This document shows positions 17,623 to 20,941 of a stretch of 20,941 nucleotides of DNA, piece by piece (positions within the stretch are counted from its first letter, which is position 1; each line of letters starts with the position of its first letter). The position numbers were made by a program, and so were the translations under genes. The notes under the pieces were generated by a model. The model was not told where the DNA came from. It did no database searches and saw nothing but the letters and a program-made list of their open reading frames with translations. Origin of the DNA: Chromera velia (taxonomy: Eukaryota > Sar > Chromeraceae); assembly GCA_018398765.1 (NCBI GenBank), contig JAHBMJ010005878.1, positions 1-20,941 of the forward strand, in the 5' to 3' direction.

Positions 17623-17656
17623 GCCCAATTCATGCCGGGGCCCCCGCCCGCATGCG
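17623..17656 (-). repeat. Right terminal inverted repeat
   Basis: Perfect 34-base inverted match to 10983-11016. Further inside (17600-17622) weaker GC-rich similarity (GCCGCCGCCCCTG-like when reverse-complemented) suggests the original repeat was longer. Confidence 0.85.
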
Positions 17657-17771
17657 TGTTGATTTGCTTCAAGAGAGAGAGTAAGGGAGGGGGGGGTTGT
17701 ACGTTTGTCCATGGTCATGCAAAGAGAAGGGAGGCCCAGATGGGAGGAGTGGTTCCAATGATCACACACAG

Positions 17772-17828
17772 ATTACTGGTTTGACAATTGAGGGAAGACC
17801 TGTGACCGGCTGTGACGGGAAGGAATCG
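17772..17828 (+). CDS. Candidate 57-base exon
   Basis: Bounded by ACACACAG and GTGAGA and open in one frame: ITGLTIEGRPVTGCDGKES. It ends in phase 0, whereas the next exon begins in phase 1, so the link is unproven. It lies just outside the right end of the transposon. Confidence 0.3.
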
Positions 17829-17960
17829 GTGAGAGTTGATAACAAATCGTGCGTTGCGTTGGAAGTCACCTCACTGAATTTGCGTCGTTGATGAACTGTG
17901 GGCGAAGACACCCAATGAGGTGTAACAATTAAGTTTTCCTACCCCCTTCTTTGTGTGCAG

Positions 17961-18242
17961 ATTCTAGCGCAGATCACCCGCAGAAGATCGACTACAAAAT
18001 TGATCCCGCTGGACACGTATTTTTCCGTGTGCTAGAAGGGGAGGGGGAGACGCAGGAAGAGGCCGGGAAAAGACTTCCGGATGCCGTCTTTGTCTGCACG
18101 TTGTGCAGATCTACTGCGGGGAGGGAGGCAACGATGAGGGATCATGTGAAGAGCGCCGCGCACGTCAGAATGGTGGCTGCATTCACAATCAGTCGAAGTA
18201 TTCTTGCAGAAGAATTTTCTAAAGAGAGGCATCCGTCAAAAA
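17961..18242 (+). CDS. Exon with U1/matrin-like C2H2 zinc finger
   Basis: Follows the TGTGTGCAG acceptor ending at 17960. It reads IDYKIDPAGHVFFRVLEGEG, an acidic stretch, then a finger C-x2-C-x12-H-x5-H (CTLC ... RDHVKSAAH, about 18095-18165), and ISRSILAEEFSKERHPSK. The spacing is that of the U1/matrin type of C2H2 finger, which binds RNA or DNA in known proteins. The donor is uncertain: GTGTTC at 18243 gives the phase needed by the exon at 18617, and GTTTCC at 18269 is an alternative. The intron contains long TTTC, T, CT and CA runs. No named family was recognised. Confidence 0.5.
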
Positions 18243-18336
18243 GTGTTCCGTTTGAACGGCTCCTTGACGTTTCCTTCCTTTTGTCTTTCCCGCTCTCCTT
18301 CCCTTCCCCAGTCGTTGCTTGCCTCATTCTCCCTCT

Positions 18337-18343
18337 CTTTTTT

Positions 18344-18374
<31 letters not shown>

Positions 18375-18421
18375 CCCTTTCTTGCTTTCTTGCTTTCTTT
18401 CTTTCTTTCTTTCTTTTTTTT

Positions 18422-18453
<32 letters not shown>

Positions 18454-18542
18454 TTTCTTTCTTTCTTTCTTTTTTTTTTTTTTTCGTTCTTTTTCTCTTT
18501 GTTTCTTTCGCCCCGGCCTCTCTCTCTCTCTCTCACACACAT

Positions 18543-18575
<33 letters not shown>
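18337..18575. repeat. Compound microsatellite: (TTTC)n, poly-T, (CT)n, (CA)n
   Basis: TTTC units with C and T variants to about 18470, a T14 run, then CT and CA dinucleotide runs. This probably lies within an intron. It produces F/S-rich plus-strand and K/E-rich minus-strand ORFs that are artefacts. Confidence 0.95.
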
Positions 18576-18579
<4 letters not shown>

Positions 18580-18616
18580 TACGTTTTTGCACACGCACGC
18601 TTGTATTTGTGCACAG

Positions 18617-18840
18617 ATGAAGAGCCGCCTGCCTGTTGTTCTCCCTTGAAGTTCCTTCCTCTGGCTGCCTGCCTGCAGTCTCGACGCGCTTCGAGGGGTG
18701 GGACCTCCGTGTTGTTGGAGAATGGGGGCGGGCCTTCTCTGTCCTCTCTGGTGCATCCTCATGGGTCCTCAGGGGGTGGGGGCGCTCTTCGGTCTCCCTC
18801 TGGTCACGAGGTGTCCAAAGTCATTGACTCCAATGGTGTC
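18617..18840 (+). CDS. S/G-rich exon, unknown protein
   Basis: Follows GTGCACAG and reads EEPPACCSPLKFLPLAACLQ, then SRRASRGGTSVLLENGGG, HPHGSSGGGGALRSPSG and VSKVIDSNGV. It can join the finger exon in phase 1. A second acceptor (GCCTGCAG ending at 18679) is in the same frame. Near 18830-18860 the coding potential moves to another frame, which continues downstream. Confidence 0.45.
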
Positions 18841-19538
18841 CTGAAGATACTACAGAGGAGTTAGCAACTGTATTCTTCTCTCCCGCTGGCAGTGTCCCAG
18901 GAAACACAGAGAAGGAGAAAGCCTTTGCAGTCTTTCGTGCGCTGATTACGGAAGGTGCAGAATCCTGGCAGAGGATAGAAGAAAAGTCCAAATGGGAGGT
19001 CCAGCAGTCGCTCCAATTTACTTTCTTCAAGTTCGCACAGTCCCGGATTCAACATGCATGCAACCCACTTCTTTCCCGAATCTTCGTTCCTGCAGGTGCT
19101 GTGCGGGACGGGAGTTCTGCTGCTCTTCCTGGGCCTCTCCGCCATCCGAGTTCATGGCGGGAGAATCTGGGCGAGAGCCAGGAGCGGCGCCTGTGGGGTT
19201 TGTGCCCGTCGGCATGGATTGGGACAGAGAGTCGACTTCTGCCTGAAGACTGCATGTGAGCGCACAGTCAGAAATTCCTGGTTGAAGTACAGGGCCCACC
19301 TCCATGCAATTGTGGACGTGTCCCCTGCAGGATCCCAGCCAGGACCCTCATGGAAATGAGTGGTGGGTTTTCGTCGATTTTTGCGGGCAGAGAGCGCCCA
19401 CCTTCTTCATCATGGTTCTCGAGTACCAGTGGACATGCAGTACCTCGCCTCAACAGCAAATTTGAGGCCGTAGCCAGGGACATTGTACAACTTCCTACAC
19501 ATTCGGGGGGACACATTTCCTTTTCATCGATTCTTTAG
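18828..19538 (+). pseudogene. Long coding-like frame broken by one TGA, unknown protein
   Basis: Frame 3 is open from 18828 to TAG 19536-19538 except for a TGA at 19257-19259. Before it: EELATVFFSPAGSVPGNTEK, then AVFRALITEGAESWQRIEEK, QSLQFTFFKFAQSRIQ and LLSRIFVPA. After it: AHSQKFLVEVQGPPPCNCGR, FSSIFAGRERPPSSSWFSS and FEAVARDIVQLP. There is no early ATG, so it must be spliced or frame-linked to the exon at 18617. A relic at 10301-10349 preserves the same frame without the 21 bases that hold the TGA, implying the frame is real and the stop secondary. No family was recognised. Confidence 0.5.
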
Positions 19539-19806
19539 AAGGGAGAGGGGGAAGTGGGATGCTCCCGTATGGACTCTTCCCATGCGCTTCTTTGATGCTT
19601 TCATCAACACCGTTGAAAACATCCCCGTTGAAAACAACACCGTTGAAAACATCCCAGACGTGCGCATTCTCTCACCCCGACCTCTTCTACTCAAATGCTC
19701 CCTGGCAGACAACGGTGTCTTGGTTGTGCACGGTTGCAAACTAGAACATTTCGGTAACTTGGACAACACTTCAGTCTCCAGTGGCAGTCATGGAGTACTA
19801 AATTGA
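19483..19806 (+). CDS. C-terminal coding segment with VEN repeats, unknown protein
   Basis: Frame 1 reads YNFLHIRGDTFPFHRFFRRE, then KWDAPVWTLPMRFFDAFINT, a short repeat NTVENIPVENNTVENIP (19606-19656) and VRILSPRPLLLKCSLADNG, ending SSGSHGVLN with TGA at 19804-19806. It overlaps the end of the previous frame, and both are open between about 19475 and 19536. A one-base difference or splice there would join them. The function is unknown. Confidence 0.5.
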   Translation: MYNFLHIRGDTFPFHRFFRRERGKWDAPVWTLPMRFFDAFINTVENIPVENNTVENIPDVRILSPRPLLLKCSLADNGVLVVHGCKLEHFGNLDNTSVSSGSHGVLN

Positions 19807-19962
19807 CTTCTGTGCGTGGCCGTCTCCGACTTTCATTTGAATCGTTCTATGCCCCTCGAACATTTATCGACTCCGTGCGAATTAAATCATCAAGGCGCGC
19901 GCCGGGGTGATCGGCACAGCGACGCGCGTCGCGCGGTCGAAAGAAGTCGCAATCGGAATCGA

Positions 19963-20865
19963 ATGACCGAGCAGGAGTCTGTGTGTTCGTCTGACAGGGA
20001 GATGAGACCGAGAAAGAAAGGTAAAGGGAGCAGCAAGTGTCCTATTGATGTTGATTCTGATCCTGAGGAGGATAGTGAAGAATCTGACTCAGATAATGAT
20101 ACAGATTCGGAAAGTGAGGGGGGAGATTCCGAGAATGAATCCGATGGAGGTATAGTGACCCATCTGATCCAGGAAATGAAAGCAGCGCTACAGAACTATC
20201 CGATAATGAACGTTACGTCTCTTTCCACTTTGACGGGAAAGAAGGAGGGAAAAGAATCGCAGTGCGTGGTTCTATTGGAAACTTCAATAAACATTTTGAG
20301 TCTCTTCCAGAGAAACATGATGCTAAATACTGCCAAGGGAAGAAAGGAAAGAGAGCGTCAAGAAAAGGCCCTGGAAGTTCGGGACACCCTTATTGGTCCC
20401 TTGTTACGGGTGCATGTGCGTCCCCTCGAATTGCTTGAGCAAATCGCACATCAGCGCTGGTACCGGGTCTATAGGATGGATTCGGTCTTGCGGCAGACGA
20501 CGACCGAAAGATCGACACTCAACTTCTTCGAGGATTCTTGCCGGTCAGTCCGCCCTTTCTCTTCACCTTTCTCGAAGGGATTGATGAGGTCGCCCTGCAG
20601 GCAAGGACATGCATGAAAGGGCATGCCGATGCATGTACGGCTGGTCGAAAGCTTCAATGTCCATTGAATGCAATGAATCAATGGGACAAACGGACGAGTA
20701 CGTGAGGCTGCATTGGAGTGCAAAATTGGGGCATTCAAGGATGGTCATCTTGTACAGGCATATGTCGACAGTTTACCTGCACATCAAGAGTCTCCGTTGA
20801 CGGCAACGTTTGTGAGCTCTGCCTACGACATGTACTCCAGGGTCAACTCATTGATGTCAACGTAG
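19963..20865 (+). CDS. Three-exon gene with acidic S/D/E tract, unknown protein
   Basis: From ATG 19963 it reads MTEQESVCSSDREMRPRKKG, a basic patch, and a long acidic tract (VDSDPEEDSEESDSDNDTDS). Near 20150 the natural frame shifts by one missing base to ESSATELSDNERYVSFHFDG and IAVRGSIGNFNKHFESLPEK, then ASRKGPGSSGHPYWSL. A 72-base intron (20403-20474, phase 0) leads to exon 20475-20588, which reads GFGLAADDDRKIDTQLLRGF and LPVSPPFLFTFLEGIDE. A likely second intron (20589-20706) leads to LECKIGAFKDGHLVQAYVDS and FVSSAYDMYSRVNSLMST with TAG at 20863-20865. Another frame carries LIDVNVDAIKPTSKTILDK to 20915, so the end is uncertain. The family was not recognised; a relic of exon 2 lies at 10205. 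Confidence 0.5.
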
Positions 20866-20926
20866 ATGCCATAAAGCCTACCAGCAAGACAATCTTAGAC
20901 AAGGCGTCAATTTAATTCGTTGCAGG

Positions 20927-20941
20927 CCCCCCCCCCCCCCC
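20927..20941. repeat. C15 run at window end
   Basis: Fifteen C following TTGCAGG. It probably marks a contig edge or low-quality sequence. Confidence 0.8.

Larger units (their letters stand above)
10983..17656. mobile_element. Two-gene TIR DNA transposon, 6.67 kb
   Basis: The element is bounded by a 34-base perfect inverted repeat (10983-11016 and 17623-17656). It encloses two convergent spliced genes, each starting within about 200 bases of its own terminal repeat. Gene 1 encodes a DDE-like transposase and gene 2 a protein sharing a domain with gene 1. Their 3' ends face each other across a 25-bp minisatellite. I found no convincing target-site duplication: the outer flanks share only TG. 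The exact ends could therefore lie slightly outside the matched repeat. Single-base frame breaks in both genes suggest an inactive copy unless they are assembly errors. The superfamily is unassigned. Confidence 0.75.

Noticed and set aside
10973-17666. Target-site duplication flanking the transposon
   Set aside because: Outer flanks share only TG, and no 4-8 base direct repeat is visible directly outside the 34-bp repeats.
18142-18762. Long K/E-rich minus and F/S-rich plus ORFs
   Set aside because: Readings of the TTTC/T/CT/CA microsatellites.
102-20175. Ultra-short (20-26 base) GT-AG introns at frame breaks near 105, 11650, 18835 and 20150
   Set aside because: GT-AG pairs of a length that restores frame exist at each site, but such pairs are common by chance within 30 bases, and three other breaks need a different remainder. 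One-base indels explain all of them equally well.

Overview
This window looks like nuclear DNA of a repeat-rich alveolate, most likely a chromerid alga of the Chromera velia type. The reasons are short exons ending at pyrimidine-rich CTGCAG or TGCAG acceptors, mixed base composition with many microsatellites, and seven exact copies of TGCATGCA, a palindrome known as an ApiAP2-type cis-element in apicomplexans. The assignment is inference; a coccidian or other alveolate is not excluded. No bacterial gene organisation, rRNA, tRNA or CRISPR was seen. Almost no gene is one uninterrupted ORF, so exons were traced by matching splice sites, phase and open frame. || Layout. 1-1.4 kb: coding-like exons of unknown genes. 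1.5-8.2 kb: a mosaic of exon-like pieces (acidic, P/Q-rich and S-rich), a duplicated intron segment, a duplicated S/G-rich coding module, ATCA/GTGC/TCTG microsatellites and a 23-bp minisatellite. 9.15-10.08 kb: a phase-consistent three-exon gene of unknown family. 10.1-10.5 kb: scrambled relics of sequences that recur at 19.2-20.6 kb, then a GA tract. || 10,983-17,656: the centrepiece, a 6.67-kb DNA transposon bounded by a 34-bp perfect inverted repeat. It carries two convergent spliced genes. Gene 1 (+, four exons, about 1,210 residues) has a CxxC zinc ribbon, an N-terminal helical domain and a DDE/RNase H-like transposase domain containing a large CxC-rich insertion. Gene 2 (-) encodes an unknown protein whose N-terminal part aligns collinearly with the helical domain of gene 1. 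A 20-copy, 25-bp minisatellite lies between their 3' ends. Single-base frame breaks in both genes mean either a decaying copy or assembly errors. || 17.7-20.9 kb: two further multi-exon loci of unknown family. The first has a U1/matrin-like C2H2 finger and a long frame broken by one TGA; the second has an acidic S/D/E tract. Fragments of both occur left of the transposon, so they probably belong to a dispersed family. The window ends in 15 C, probably a contig edge.
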